64,000 nucleotides of DNA from Bacillota bacterium (GCA_012516125.1 JAAYXB010000033.1:1-64000); one strand, 5' to 3'. Positions 7,694-15,430 are shown, counted from the stretch's first letter. Translations and numbers: made by a program. The notes: a model not told the origin generated them from the letters alone.

Positions 7694-7927
7694 ATGAACA
7701 ACTACTGGCAGACTGAAACGCCTGTCGTGGCGACAAGCGCAAAGAACGTGCTGCGCTGGTTCCCGAAGGCCGGGAGGTTGCAGGTGTCCTTACCCGACTG
7801 GACCGGCGGCAACGGCAAGACGAACCCCGGCAAGACCGTCACGCTGAACGTGGAGGCCTTGCGCGAGAGTGAGGACGTGGAGGCCGCGAGGCGCATATTC
7901 CGGGAGATCCTCGAAAGCCTGGAGTGA
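7694..7927 (+). CDS. Small hypothetical protein (77 aa)
   Basis: ATG with GGGGAGGTG upstream. The protein starts MNNYWQTETPVVATSAKNVLRWFPKAGRL, then KTVTLNVEALRES and a C-terminal helix. It reads like a compact alpha/beta protein, and small proteins of this look occur in clostridial mobile elements, but I cannot name a family. Confidence 0.55.
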   Translation: MNNYWQTETPVVATSAKNVLRWFPKAGRLQVSLPDWTGGNGKTNPGKTVTLNVEALRESEDVEAARRIFREILESLE

Positions 7928-8122
7928 CCGAAGAAAGCGAGGGAAAAGCGGCCTTACCCATTTTCGCGCCATTTTCATGGCCGAGCCGTTTTCCCTCCGT
8001 TTCTCCGGTGCGTTGTTTCCGCGTTGTTCTCGCGCTCAGGACGGCCTAGGAGCCGCGCTTCTCCCCACGGCAGGGGTTAGACTACCCACGGCGCAAGAGA
8101 GGCACCTTCTAGACCGTCCTGC

Positions 8123-8154
8123 GCGCCTTTTTTATGGTGTCCAACTGTCCACCT
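8123..8154. repeat. Intergenic repeat, copy 2
   Basis: Second copy of the GCGCCTTTTTTATGG-GTGTnCAACTGT repeat described at 6827-6859. The surrounding gap 7928-8213 holds no other feature that I can support. Confidence 0.45.
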
Positions 8155-8213
8155 GCGCGCCTCTTTTCAGGTGTCGCTTTTTGTAGAATCGCCTGCTAGA
8201 GGGAGGGTTGCTC

Positions 8214-8489
8214 GTGCCATACAAGGACCGCGAGGAGTACAACGCCTACATGCGCGCATACCGGCAACGGCGCGCGCGTAAACCTGAGCATAAACCGGAG
8301 GAGCCTGCGCCTGAGCTGGTGGCGAAGGCCGACCCAGAGCACCTGCGACGCCTGGCGCAGGCCGTGGGGATGGCCGTGGCGACGCCGAGGGGACGAGGAA
8401 CCCTCCTTCACGTGTCGCAGGACCACGCTACAGTGGCCGTCGCAGGCGCGGCCGTCGTGTTCCCTTCGGCGCAGGTGGGGTTGTGGTAG
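8214..8489 (+). CDS. Small hypothetical protein (91 aa), phage-type N-terminus
   Basis: GTG 8214 has GAGGGAGG seven bases upstream and is a better start than the TTG at 8208. The N-terminus (YKDREEYNAYMRAYRQRR) is the 'MPYKDpEkyreYmr' motif often found at the start of HNH-type and other phage or island proteins, where it forms a basic helix. The rest (acidic-Pro linker, then a small beta-rich segment) has no recognised fold. The stretch after it, 8490-8567, is regulatory. Confidence 0.5.
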   Translation: MPYKDREEYNAYMRAYRQRRARKPEHKPEEPAPELVAKADPEHLRRLAQAVGMAVATPRGRGTLLHVSQDHATVAVAGAAVVFPSAQVGLW

Positions 8490-8567
8490 CGGAGTGGGGA
8501 ACGGACCCCGTTTTCGGACCGTTTTTCGGGTGCGTTGCCCCTCTCCGTTGTTCCAGCGTAGGACCTA

Positions 8568-8596
8568 TTGACATGCCATGCTAAGGCATGTATAGT
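8568..8596 (+). promoter_or_regulatory. Consensus sigma-A promoter with palindromic spacer
   Basis: TTGACA, exactly 17 bases, TATAGT. The spacer and -35 carry CATGCC...GGCATG, an inverted repeat that a repressor could use to block the promoter. It drives the excisionase-like gene at 8616 and probably the integrase behind it. Confidence 0.75.
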
Positions 8597-8615
8597 CATG
8601 TTGGAGGTGGTAGTT

Positions 8616-8807
8616 ATGGACGAGCGGCAGGAATGGCCGGAGGTAATGACCGTTGCGGAGGCGGCGCGCTACTTGCGACTGGATCATAGAACTGTCCGCA
8701 AGCTCATCAATGAGGGCACGATTCGGGCTGCCCGCGCGGGTTGGGTGTGGCGCGTTGCCAAGAGCGAACTAGACCGATTCCTGAGAGGAGGCACTTCTGA
8801 CGAATGA
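8616..8807 (+). CDS. Excisionase-family DNA-binding protein
   Basis: 63 residues from ATG 8616 (GGAGGTGG upstream); the ORF-track start at 8568 falls inside the promoter. The sequence VMTVAEAARYLRLDHRTVRKLINEG...WRVAKSELDRFL is the classic HTH_17 excisionase domain. It shares a strong promoter with the two following genes, ending with the integrase. Unlike the paralogue at 3493 it is next to int, so it is the more likely recombination directionality factor. Confidence 0.75.
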   Translation: MDERQEWPEVMTVAEAARYLRLDHRTVRKLINEGTIRAARAGWVWRVAKSELDRFLRGGTSDE

Positions 8808-8980
8808 GCAAGATCGAGTTCGTGACCAACGAGAACTACAACCCTGCCGACCCGGATGCTATCATCGTGGTGCTCTACACACACGGGCGCGAGATCGTCG
8901 TAAGGCGCAGGGACCTGGAGGAACCCCAAGCGGCCCCGCGCAAGGCACTTCCGCTTGTGCCGGAGGGTGGCCAGAAATGA
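8804..8980 (+). CDS. Small hypothetical protein (58 aa) between xis and int
   Basis: Below the ORF-track limit. The ATG overlaps the previous stop (ATGA) and its own stop overlaps the integrase start (ATGA), so all three genes are coupled. The protein contains a hydrophobic core (DAIIVVLYTHGREIVVRRRDLEE) and a Pro-rich tail. No family recognised. Confidence 0.55.
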   Translation: MSKIEFVTNENYNPADPDAIIVVLYTHGREIVVRRRDLEEPQAAPRKALPLVPEGGQK

Positions 8981-10140
8981 AGGGCTTTATCGAGAAGCGC
9001 GGCAACTCGTGGAGGCTCAGTGTGTACCTTGGCAAGGACCCTGTCACCGGCAAGGAAAGACGCATACGTAAGACCGTCAGGGGTTCCGAGAAGGACGCAC
9101 AGAAGGCCTTGCGTGACCTGCTGCACAGCATAGACGAGGGGACCTTCGTCGAGCCGGCGAAGATGACTGTTGAGCAGTACCTGGGGCAGTGGCTGGAGAC
9201 GCACAAAGCGAACGTCGAGCCGACCACTCACGACTGGTACGCCCTGGTGTGCCGCAAGCACATAGCCCCGCACCTGGGGCAGGTGCAGCTTCAGAAGCTG
9301 ACGCCGCTTGCCATCCAGCAGTTTTACGCGAGCAAGCTGCAGGAAGGCCGCCTTGACGGGAAAGGCGTGTCCCTCTCGCCCAACACGGTGCGCCACATTC
9401 ACAGAGTGCTGCACAAGGCGCTGAATGCTGCCGTAAAGCTGCAACTCATCCCTCGCAATCCCTGTGACGCGGTGGAGCCACCCAAAGCCGTGAAGAAAGA
9501 AGCTCGCTACTGGACGCCCGAGGAGGCGGCGCAGTTCCTGGAGGCGATTCAGGAGGACAGGCTATATGCACTGTTCTACGTGGCCTTGGGGACCGGCCTG
9601 CGGCGCGGTGAACTGCTAGGCTTGCGGTGGCAGGACGTGGACCTTAACGAGGGGCGGCTGACTGTGAGGCAGGAGATCGTGAGGAAGAGCAAAGGCACGC
9701 TCGTTAAAGCCCCCAAGACAGAGAAGAGCCGGGCGACGATCAGCCTCTCGCGTGGCGTCGTGGAGGTTCTGAAGAAGCACAAGGCGCGGCAAGCGCAGGA
9801 ACGTCTTCTCATGGGAGATCAGTACCACGACAGCGGCCTCGTGTTCACGACCTTCGAGGGGAAGCCCCTGGACCCGAGCTACATAAGCGGGGACTACTTC
9901 GGCAAGCTGATTGAGAAGGCGAAGGTGCGCAAGATAAACTTCCACGCCCTGCGCCATACTCATGCCACTATTCTCGCGAGCCAAGGGGTTCCCTTGAAGG
10001 TGGTAAGTGAGCGCCTGCGGCATTCGTCCGTTGCCATAACCGGGGACATCTACTCTCACGTATTCGCTGAGATGGACCGCGAGGCGGCTGACTCCTTCGA
10101 CGCCGCTATGCAGGCGGCAAAGGGGCGGCGGCGAGCATGA
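8977..10140 (+). CDS. int: Tyrosine-type site-specific integrase
   Basis: 387 residues, the size of lambda-like integrases of Gram-positive islands. N-terminal arm-binding domain (KGFIEKRGNSWRLSVYLGKDP), SAM-like core-binding domain (about 55-150), then the catalytic domain with Arg in TGLRRGELLGLRW, His-x-x-Arg in HALRHTHA, the second His in RLRHSS and the nucleophile Tyr in DIYSHV. The stop is 89 bases from the 3' end of tRNA-Leu(CAG), the attachment gene. Start ATG is coupled to the upstream small gene. It catalyses integration and, with Xis, excision. Confidence 0.93.
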   Translation: MKGFIEKRGNSWRLSVYLGKDPVTGKERRIRKTVRGSEKDAQKALRDLLHSIDEGTFVEPAKMTVEQYLGQWLETHKANVEPTTHDWYALVCRKHIAPHLGQVQLQKLTPLAIQQFYASKLQEGRLDGKGVSLSPNTVRHIHRVLHKALNAAVKLQLIPRNPCDAVEPPKAVKKEARYWTPEEAAQFLEAIQEDRLYALFYVALGTGLRRGELLGLRWQDVDLNEGRLTVRQEIVRKSKGTLVKAPKTEKSRATISLSRGVVEVLKKHKARQAQERLLMGDQYHDSGLVFTTFEGKPLDPSYISGDYFGKLIEKAKVRKINFHALRHTHATILASQGVPLKVVSERLRHSSVAITGDIYSHVFAEMDREAADSFDAAMQAAKGRRRA

Positions 10141-10150
10141 GCGCAGGCGT

Positions 10151-10171
10151 CGTTCCCAAATCCGTTCCCAA
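10151..10171. other. Putative integrase arm-type sites, right end
   Basis: CGTTCCCAA at 10151 and again at 10163, the same repeat and 12-base step as at 1698-1718, placed 60-75 bases from the att core. In the circular form the two pairs would flank the core on either side. Confidence 0.5.
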
Positions 10172-10228
10172 AGGGGTGTTCTTATGGGTCTCGGGCGGGC
10201 GGGAGACCATACGAAACCCGTACATAGC

Positions 10229-10316
10229 TGGTGCCGAAGCGGGGATTTGAACCCCGACGGCCGTAATGGCCACTAGACCCTGAATCTAGCGCGTCTGCCA
10301 TTTCCGCCACTTCGGC
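10229..10316 (-). tRNA. tRNA-Leu (anticodon CAG), attachment gene of the element
   Basis: 88 nucleotides including an encoded CCA. Acceptor GCCGAAG/CTTCGGC, anticodon stem-loop CTAGA-TTCAGGG-TCTAG giving anticodon CAG, a long type II variable arm (GGCCATTACGGCC) and T-arm CGGGG-TTCAAAT-CCCCG. The 3' 57 bases came from the integrated element; the displaced original is at 1503-1559. Both versions fold correctly, so the gene should still work. Confidence 0.95.
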
Positions 10317-10460
10317 ACTTGTTCCACTGGAGCCGCGAAGCCCGCGCCCCGAGGCACGTGCTGCTCTCGGCCCCGCGGTATTCGCTTCACGGAGTTTCGC
10401 GGCATGCGCCGCGCGCCAGCCATGCACTCTGATAATAGCAAAGCGTAGGCTGCGTGTCAA

Positions 10461-10513
10461 GGTCGGACCGCTTTACGTGTTGGCCAGTTCCTCTACCCTG
10501 AGCTACTGAGCGG
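10461..10513 (-). pseudogene. tRNA-like relic
   Basis: On the minus strand the words CAGTAGCTCAGGGTAGAG look like the 5' strand and D-arm of a tRNA, followed by AACTGG and a later GGTCCGACC, but there is no consistent anticodon stem or acceptor. It sits 145 bases upstream of tRNA-Leu(CAG) on the same strand and may be the decayed end of a former tRNA or an older att site. The remaining part of 10317-10568 shows nothing else. Confidence 0.3.
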
Positions 10514-10568
10514 GCGCGGCCCAGCATGGAGCCCCGCCCGCGCACCGATCGAAGCTAGGCACCAGCCT

Positions 10569-11765
10569 TCACTGGTTCTTCGACGCCTTCCTCTGGAGGG
10601 TTTCGAGCACTTCCGCGCCGCGATCAGGCTTCACCCAGAGCAGTTTCAACTGATCCCAGAACGCTGCCTGGAATTCGCCGCCCACGGTGTCATCGAGGTC
10701 GGCGAGGGCCACGCGCCCCCGGAGGAGTTCGGCCACTTCCCTATCCACCGGCGGGTACGAATCGATGGCCACATGGGCGTAGGTGGCGATGTGCCCGCCT
10801 TTCGTAACCTGGATCTGCTGTCCCTTGGTGGAAAGGAACGCCAGGAGCTTCTTCGCTTCCTCCGGATACTTTGTGTACGCCGGCACGAACGCGAAGTCAG
10901 GCGCGAAGACGATGCCCCTCGCGCCGGGGAGCGAGAACACGCCGAGGTCGTTCGGATCCTTGACCATGCCCGTTATCCAGCTTCCCATGAAGTATAGGCC
11001 GTAATTGCCCTGCCACCAGAGTTCCAGGGCCTGCGTCCATTCGATAGGCTCACTGAACCGGTTGGCCTTGAGGAGCGGGATGAGCCTCCCCTCGAATATG
11101 CCCTTGACCACGGGATCCGTCCAGGCTATCGTCCCAGCGGCAAGTTCCTTATGGAGCTGCGGGCCGCCGAAGGTGGCAATGAAATGTTCGGTAACGTCGG
11201 ACAGTGGCCAGCCGACGCCGTCGCCGCTCACTATGGGCGCTTTGACGCCCGGGATTTTTGAGATCTTGTCAAGCAGCTTGTTGAACTCGTCCCAATTGGT
11301 CGGGACCGTAAGCCCGTGCTTCTTGAAGAAGGACTTGCGGTACCAGAATCCCGGCTTGACCTTGCCGGTGTAAACCCCGCCGTAGAGCTTCCCGCCCGAC
11401 TTCACGGGATCCAGGGCGCCCGGCAGGAAGTCTTCATCGCGCAACAGACCTGTGACGTCCAGCACGTGCCCCGCTTCGCCCTGCTTTGTGATGAACCAAG
11501 CCCACATGAAGATTACGTCGCCTGGTGCCGTCTTCGCGGCGAACTGGGCTGGCAACTGGGCCGCGAGGTCTTCAGCTCTGTAGATGCGGTAGTCAACCTT
11601 GATGCCAGTCTCTTTCTCGAAGGCCTGCAGGACCGGGAGGAATGCTTCCATCTCAGGACCGGACCAGCCGGATATGCAGGTCAACGTCTTGCTGGCCGCG
11701 GCGGAAGCCGCGAGACTCCCCAAGAGCAACACCATCAACACGCCGAACGCGACCTTCCTGAACAT
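10569..11765 (-). CDS. Extracellular solute-binding protein of an ABC sugar transporter
   Basis: 398 residues from the ATG at 11765, which follows GGGAGGAGGTTC; the ORF-track start eight codons earlier overlaps that site. A clear signal peptide (FRKVAFGVLMVLLLGSLAASAAAS) is followed by the family 1 solute-binding fold: GWSGPEMEAFLPVLQAFEKETGIKV at the start and RKSFFKKHGLTVPTNWDEFNKLLD near residue 135. There is no lipobox cysteine right after the signal, which fits a species with a periplasm, though some Gram-positive binding proteins also lack it. No permease genes lie nearby. Next to it is a GH130 gene on the same strand, so a manno-oligosaccharide or similar beta-glycan substrate is likely by context. 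Confidence 0.82.
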   Translation of the reverse strand: MFRKVAFGVLMVLLLGSLAASAAASKTLTCISGWSGPEMEAFLPVLQAFEKETGIKVDYRIYRAEDLAAQLPAQFAAKTAPGDVIFMWAWFITKQGEAGHVLDVTGLLRDEDFLPGALDPVKSGGKLYGGVYTGKVKPGFWYRKSFFKKHGLTVPTNWDEFNKLLDKISKIPGVKAPIVSGDGVGWPLSDVTEHFIATFGGPQLHKELAAGTIAWTDPVVKGIFEGRLIPLLKANRFSEPIEWTQALELWWQGNYGLYFMGSWITGMVKDPNDLGVFSLPGARGIVFAPDFAFVPAYTKYPEEAKKLLAFLSTKGQQIQVTKGGHIATYAHVAIDSYPPVDREVAELLRGRVALADLDDTVGGEFQAAFWDQLKLLWVKPDRGAEVLETLQRKASKNQ

Positions 11766-12092
11766 TCGTTGTGAACCTCCTCCCATCATGGGCTTTCAAG
11801 GTCTTCCCTGGAACCATGCACCCTTGCGTCTCCATGCTCGCCAGCACCGCGCCACCTCAATGGTCTGTCACACCACCTCCCTCGGCGCAACGCGCCTCAC
11901 CCCGCGCAAGCGAGGACCCCGCATGATAAGTGAGAGCCCAGACCCGTGCAACCGGTTGAACTCGTATTTAGACTTGCTCCATGCACAGGCACCGCGCCTT
12001 GCGCCCAGCATATTGGACCCATGCGCAAGCGGTTGCACATCCCATTGGTAATAGTTCGCAACTCTCTCGGAAACTCCTTCTTGTCTTGCGGG

Positions 12093-13145
12093 TCACCGGA
12101 GAGAATCTATCAGCTCGTCGAGGCCGATCTCCGCTAACGCAATTGCGTGGTCGGCAGCGCCGTAGTAGACGTACAGCCGACCATTTGAACGATGAATGAC
12201 CCCGCAGGCAAAGACGACGTTGGGATAGAAGCCTTGCGTCTCGTAGGGTGCCACAGGCCACAGGAGAGGTTCGCGCGACCGGGCGAGGACCCTCGTCGGG
12301 TCGTGGAGGTCCAGCAGTAAGGCCCCGAGACAATATGTGTTGCTCTCGAGCGCGGCACCATGGTATATGGCGAGCCAACCATGCCGCGTCTTCAGTGGAG
12401 GGGCGCCCGCCCCTATGCGGGCGCTGTCCCAGGTGCCGGGGCGCGCGCCTGCCAGGAACCGATGGTCTCCCCAGTGGACCAGGTCGTCCGAGAAGGCCAG
12501 CCATATCCCCGACGATCCGAATGGCTCCGAATTCGGCCGGTGCATCATCACGTAGCGTCCGCCTATCTTCTCAGGGAATACGGCGGCGTTCCTGTTCTCG
12601 GGCGGAAGGACGATGCCTAGACGCCTGAAGTTGGCGAAGTCCGGGGTCTCCGCTAGCTCCACACACACTCCGTGCTCGGAAACCGCCGAGAAACTGATGA
12701 TGAACCTGCCGTCGGCAAGATGCGTGATTCGTGGATCTTCGATGCCATACGTCTCATAAGCCGTGTCCGGAGCTAGCATGGGGTGTCTTTCGACATCAAA
12801 ATGACGGCCGTCCCGGCTTCTCGCAAGACGCAGGTGAGACACGGATGTCAGGTAAACGCGGCCCCTGTACACCACGAGCCTGGGATCCGAGACGTCTATG
12901 TCCGGCGAGCTTCGCGGCAAGCAAATGGCGCGCAGTTCGCGCGAGATCGGGTCAACGACGGGAACGCGTACCCAGTTGGGGTCGACCTCGCGGAAAGACT
13001 CGGCTACCCGCATGAGCAGGATCGTCTCTTCTCCGAGCTGGACTGCGGCTGGGTTGAAGACACCTACGACCCTGACCGCTTCGGAGCTCGGCTCTACATC
13101 TTCCGGCCGGATGATTGGGTTGCCTTCGTATCGAATGGCTTCCAT
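12093..13145 (-). CDS. Glycoside hydrolase family 130 (beta-mannoside phosphorylase-like)
   Basis: 350 residues from the ATG at 13145 with GGGGAGA upstream; the longer ORF would run back into a repeat element. Five-bladed propeller features of GH130 are visible: NPII near the N-terminus, FNPAAVQLGEETILLMR, then YGIEDPRITHLADGRFIISF with the catalytic Asp, and GAGAPPLKTRHGWLAIYHG. GH130 enzymes phosphorolyse beta-1,4- or beta-1,2-mannosides, releasing mannose 1-phosphate, inside the cell. The upstream sugar-binding protein gene suggests uptake of the substrate. The exact mannoside specificity cannot be read from the sequence. Confidence 0.88.
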   Translation of the reverse strand: MEAIRYEGNPIIRPEDVEPSSEAVRVVGVFNPAAVQLGEETILLMRVAESFREVDPNWVRVPVVDPISRELRAICLPRSSPDIDVSDPRLVVYRGRVYLTSVSHLRLARSRDGRHFDVERHPMLAPDTAYETYGIEDPRITHLADGRFIISFSAVSEHGVCVELAETPDFANFRRLGIVLPPENRNAAVFPEKIGGRYVMMHRPNSEPFGSSGIWLAFSDDLVHWGDHRFLAGARPGTWDSARIGAGAPPLKTRHGWLAIYHGAALESNTYCLGALLLDLHDPTRVLARSREPLLWPVAPYETQGFYPNVVFACGVIHRSNGRLYVYYGAADHAIALAEIGLDELIDSLR

Positions 13146-13312
13146 CGCAGTCTCCCCAGGACATGAGATGAAATGAGATGAGATTGGGCCGATAATACAT
13201 TCAACGCGCGCCGGTGGATCCCTTCGCCCTGACGAGAACGGGACTCCGTCTAGCCGCCGGAGTGGGCCCCGTGGCTCGGTCAGTCGCAACTCACGCTTCT
13301 CGAGATTGTCCT

Positions 13313-13510
13313 CTAAGTGGGGGTGCAAAAATGCTCCCGACTCTTGGGAGGGGTTGCCGGTGATTGCACGAGGGGTGTCAAAACCCGGCTGCCTAGCCGG
13401 ACGGGACGGATTTTGTCAAGGCGCCCCGCCTGGGGCGCCGTCCCCGAGTGCAACACCGGCAACCCGGCAACTACTGGAAGAGGGGCGAGGACTAATGCAC
13501 CCTCACTTAG
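13313..13510. repeat. Dispersed hairpin element, copy A (full length)
   Basis: Outer inverted repeats CTAAGTGGGGGTGCA and TGCACCCTCACTTAG (15 bp, one mismatch) enclose an inner pair GGGTTGCCGGTGATTGCAC / GTGCAACACCGGCAACCC at 13351-13465. Inside are three more hairpins: CTCCC/GGGAG, CCGGCT/AGCCGG and GGCGCCCC/GGGGCGCC. Related copies lie at 32315-32355, 35845-35954 and 37807-38018. Size, terminal repeats and intergenic location fit a MITE-like element or a structured RNA. Confidence 0.7.
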
Positions 13511-13624
13511 TGCCGCGATGACGACCAGCTCACGATCGGTTTTCACTACAAAGGAAAGCCTCGGTTTGCCGCAAAAGAAGAGCGAGCGCTCTTCACCCGC
13601 TCATGCCGTTATGAAAAACGTAAC

Positions 13625-13653
13625 TTGACATCTGTGGACCATCGCTGTATAGT
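13625..13653 (+). promoter_or_regulatory. Consensus promoter for the XRE-cupin regulator
   Basis: TTGACA, 17-base spacer, TATAGT. It gives a leader of about 200 bases before the start at 13860. The leader contains a possible short peptide (starting MRTITWWNH, ATG at 13715) and several GC-rich inverted repeats. Confidence 0.7.
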
Positions 13654-13859
13654 AGTGCCGGCGGGTAATACGCAGACTAGCGATGTTGCGCAGTCAAAAA
13701 GGAAAAGCGCCCATATGAGAACCATCACTTGGTGGAACCACAGCCCAGTGGAGGCACTGCACGGCGCAAGCGCCGCGCGGTCCCCGCGGTGCGGCGACCG
13801 GACGACAGAGCCTCCGTACACCGGAACCACCGCACAGCGTTATGGGGAGGGACGGCCTG

Positions 13860-14414
13860 ATGGACTTCGGAGAAAGACTCAGGAGGATGCGTACGAACGC
13901 TGGACTTAGTGTAAGGGCTCTTGCGGAGAAGGTGGGAGTTTCGCCTAGCTTCATTTACCAGCTCGAGCGGAATGAGACCACTCCTTCGTTCTCCACCCTG
14001 AAGCGTATCGGCAGCATTCTCGGGACGGGCGTGTCGGTGCTCATCGACGACGAGTTTCCCGAGGAGTGGGTGGTGGTGCGGAGAGCCGGGCGTCGCAAGC
14101 TCGTCACGGGGTGCGAAGGCGTCAACGTGGAGCTCTTTGCGTTCCTCGGCTCACGCAGCAAGCGCATGCAAGCGTGCGTCGTCTCGCTCGGGCCGCGCGC
14201 CAGCTATCCGCGGGAGAGCCTTGTGTACACCCATGAGAGGGACGACTTCATCTATGCGCTCGACGGAACAGTTGAGGTGTTGAGCGGGGGAAAATGGTAC
14301 CGACTGGAGCCCGGGGACGCCGCTCACTTCTCGATCCATAACGTGGACGGCATCCGTAACCCAGACAACTCGCCCGCTGCGGCCCTGTGGGTGGTTTCTC
14401 CATCTAATGTCTAG
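13860..14414 (+). CDS. XRE-family regulator with C-terminal cupin domain
   Basis: 184 residues from ATG 13860, preceded by GGGGAGGG; the ATG at 13842 is too close to that site to use it. Residues 1-60 are a Cro/CI helix-turn-helix (LSVRALAEKVGVSPSFIYQLERN). Residues 105-180 form a cupin (SYPRESLVYTHERDDFIYALDGTVEVL...LEPGDAAHF), which usually binds a small ligand. Proteins of this design regulate sugar, amino acid or polyamine genes. It is transcribed away from the GH130 gene and towards the hydrogenase operon, with a 400-base gap; its target is unknown. Confidence 0.85.
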   Translation: MDFGERLRRMRTNAGLSVRALAEKVGVSPSFIYQLERNETTPSFSTLKRIGSILGTGVSVLIDDEFPEEWVVVRRAGRRKLVTGCEGVNVELFAFLGSRSKRMQACVVSLGPRASYPRESLVYTHERDDFIYALDGTVEVLSGGKWYRLEPGDAAHFSIHNVDGIRNPDNSPAAALWVVSPSNV

Positions 14415-14516
14415 GCAAGGCTGAGAATCGGTCCAGCCCGAGCCCGTGGGCCGGATCGATCTTGCGGGGGCCACTCCCGGAGCGAAGCGAGCCAAAGCGC
14501 ACAGTCGCGCCTAACT

Positions 14517-14534
14517 TTGTGCGAGCTTTCACAA
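14517..14534. promoter_or_regulatory. Candidate Rex (redox-sensing repressor) operator
   Basis: TTGTGCGAGCTTTCACAA: an 18-bp dyad that matches the Rex consensus TTGTGAA-N4-TTCACAA at 16 positions or so, in the 400-base gap upstream of the hydrogenase operon. Rex senses the NADH/NAD+ ratio and controls fermentation and hydrogenase genes in Bacillota. The rest of the gap (14415-14812) is GC-rich, with repeated GCGAGGCGTC-like words and no convincing gene. Confidence 0.55.
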
Positions 14535-14812
14535 GCTCAGGAGCGCGCTTTCCGAGGAGCCGTGCCGTAACGGGGCGTTGGGCCAGGCTACGGCGAGGCG
14601 TCCGGCCGGGGCGTGGCGAGGTGTCGCGCGAGGCGTCGCGCGACGCGTCGGACGAAGAATCGAAGGTCAAAGACCAAAGACGCCAGTCCCCGGGCTTTCC
14701 GCGCGACGCCCCGGGCCACGAGGGGTGAGAGCCTCGGGTGAGATCGCGTCCAAGGCCCGGGGCCCCGGGGCTAAGATCCGGAAAGAACTCAATGAGTTTG
14801 GAGGTAGCGTTT

Positions 14813-15430
14813 ATGGCGGTGGTAGGGAACGAGATCTTTCAGCGCAGGTTCGATAAGGTCAACAGCATCATCGAGAAGCACGGTGGCAAGGTGTCCAACC
14901 TCATAGCCATCCTCCAGGAGATCCAAGCGGAGTACCGCTATCTCCCTGAGGAGGTGCTGACATACGTCGCGACGGCCCTCGGAATACCACCGGCGACCGT
15001 GTACGGGGTCGCCACGTTTTACGCGCAGTTCTCGCTCAAGCCCAAGGGCAAGTACATCATCAAGGTCTGCGACGGGACCGCCTGTCACGTACGCGGCTCC
15101 GAGAAGCTTCGCTACGTGGTGCGGGAGAAGCTGGGGCTCGATGACTCCAAGGACACCACTGATGACCTCAAGTTCACCCTTGAAACGGTGTCTTGCATCG
15201 GGGCGTGCGGACTTGCGCCGGTGGTCACCGTGAACGACCGCGAGGTGTACGGGCAACTGACTCCAGAAGCGCTCTCGATAATCCTCGACCAGCTTGTGGC
15301 AAAGGAAAAGTCCAGCGACGGGACCAGCGGCGCCAATTCCGATGCTGACGCTGACGCTGATGCTGACGCTGATGCCGCCATTGATTCTACGCGGGCTGCA
15401 GGAACTGATGTGCCAGGAAAGGGGTGTTAG
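14813..15430 (+). CDS. hndA: NADH-dependent [FeFe] hydrogenase, NuoE-like subunit
   Basis: 205 residues from ATG 14813 (GGAGGT seven bases upstream). It is a thioredoxin-fold [2Fe-2S] protein of the 24-kDa NADH dehydrogenase subunit family, with ligands in CDGTAC (about residue 84) and CIGACG (about 125). In multimeric hydrogenases of the Hnd/Hyd type it passes electrons between the NuoF-like flavoprotein and the hydrogenase. The C-terminus carries a 20-residue tail with about six Asp-Ala pairs, coded by a GCTGAC tandem repeat. The stop overlaps the start of hndC by seven bases. Confidence 0.92.
   Translation: MAVVGNEIFQRRFDKVNSIIEKHGGKVSNLIAILQEIQAEYRYLPEEVLTYVATALGIPPATVYGVATFYAQFSLKPKGKYIIKVCDGTACHVRGSEKLRYVVREKLGLDDSKDTTDDLKFTLETVSCIGACGLAPVVTVNDREVYGQLTPEALSIILDQLVAKEKSSDGTSGANSDADADADADADAAIDSTRAAGTDVPGKGC

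Larger units (their letters stand above)
1503..10285. mobile_element. Integrative element in tRNA-Leu(CAG), tyrosine-integrase type, about 8.7 kb
   Basis: The element is bounded by a 57-bp repeat of the 3' part of tRNA-Leu(CAG): an orphan copy at 1503-1559 and the copy inside the complete tRNA at 10229-10285. A tyrosine integrase lies next to the tRNA end. Inside are a DNA-binding regulator, excisionase-like HTH proteins, a CHC2 zinc-finger primase fragment, a DUF3987 helicase-like protein, an iteron-like cluster and a string of very small genes, several with CxxC pairs. There are no recognisable capsid, packaging or conjugation genes, so it may be a phage satellite or a mobilised island. The layout (regulators, primase, rep, iterons) resembles phage-inducible islands; that comparison is inference. 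Confidence 0.85.

Noticed and set aside
13728-13750. T-box-like GGTGGAACCAC
   Set aside because: Only about 70 bases of leader precede it, too short for Stem I, and no tRNA-linked gene follows.
13625-13909. 94-aa ORF over the XRE-cupin promoter
   Set aside because: Its start lies on the -35 box and it overlaps the regulator gene; only a short internal leader peptide remains possible.
14462-14856. ORFs upstream of hndA
   Set aside because: GC-driven frames without ribosome sites; one covers the candidate Rex operator.
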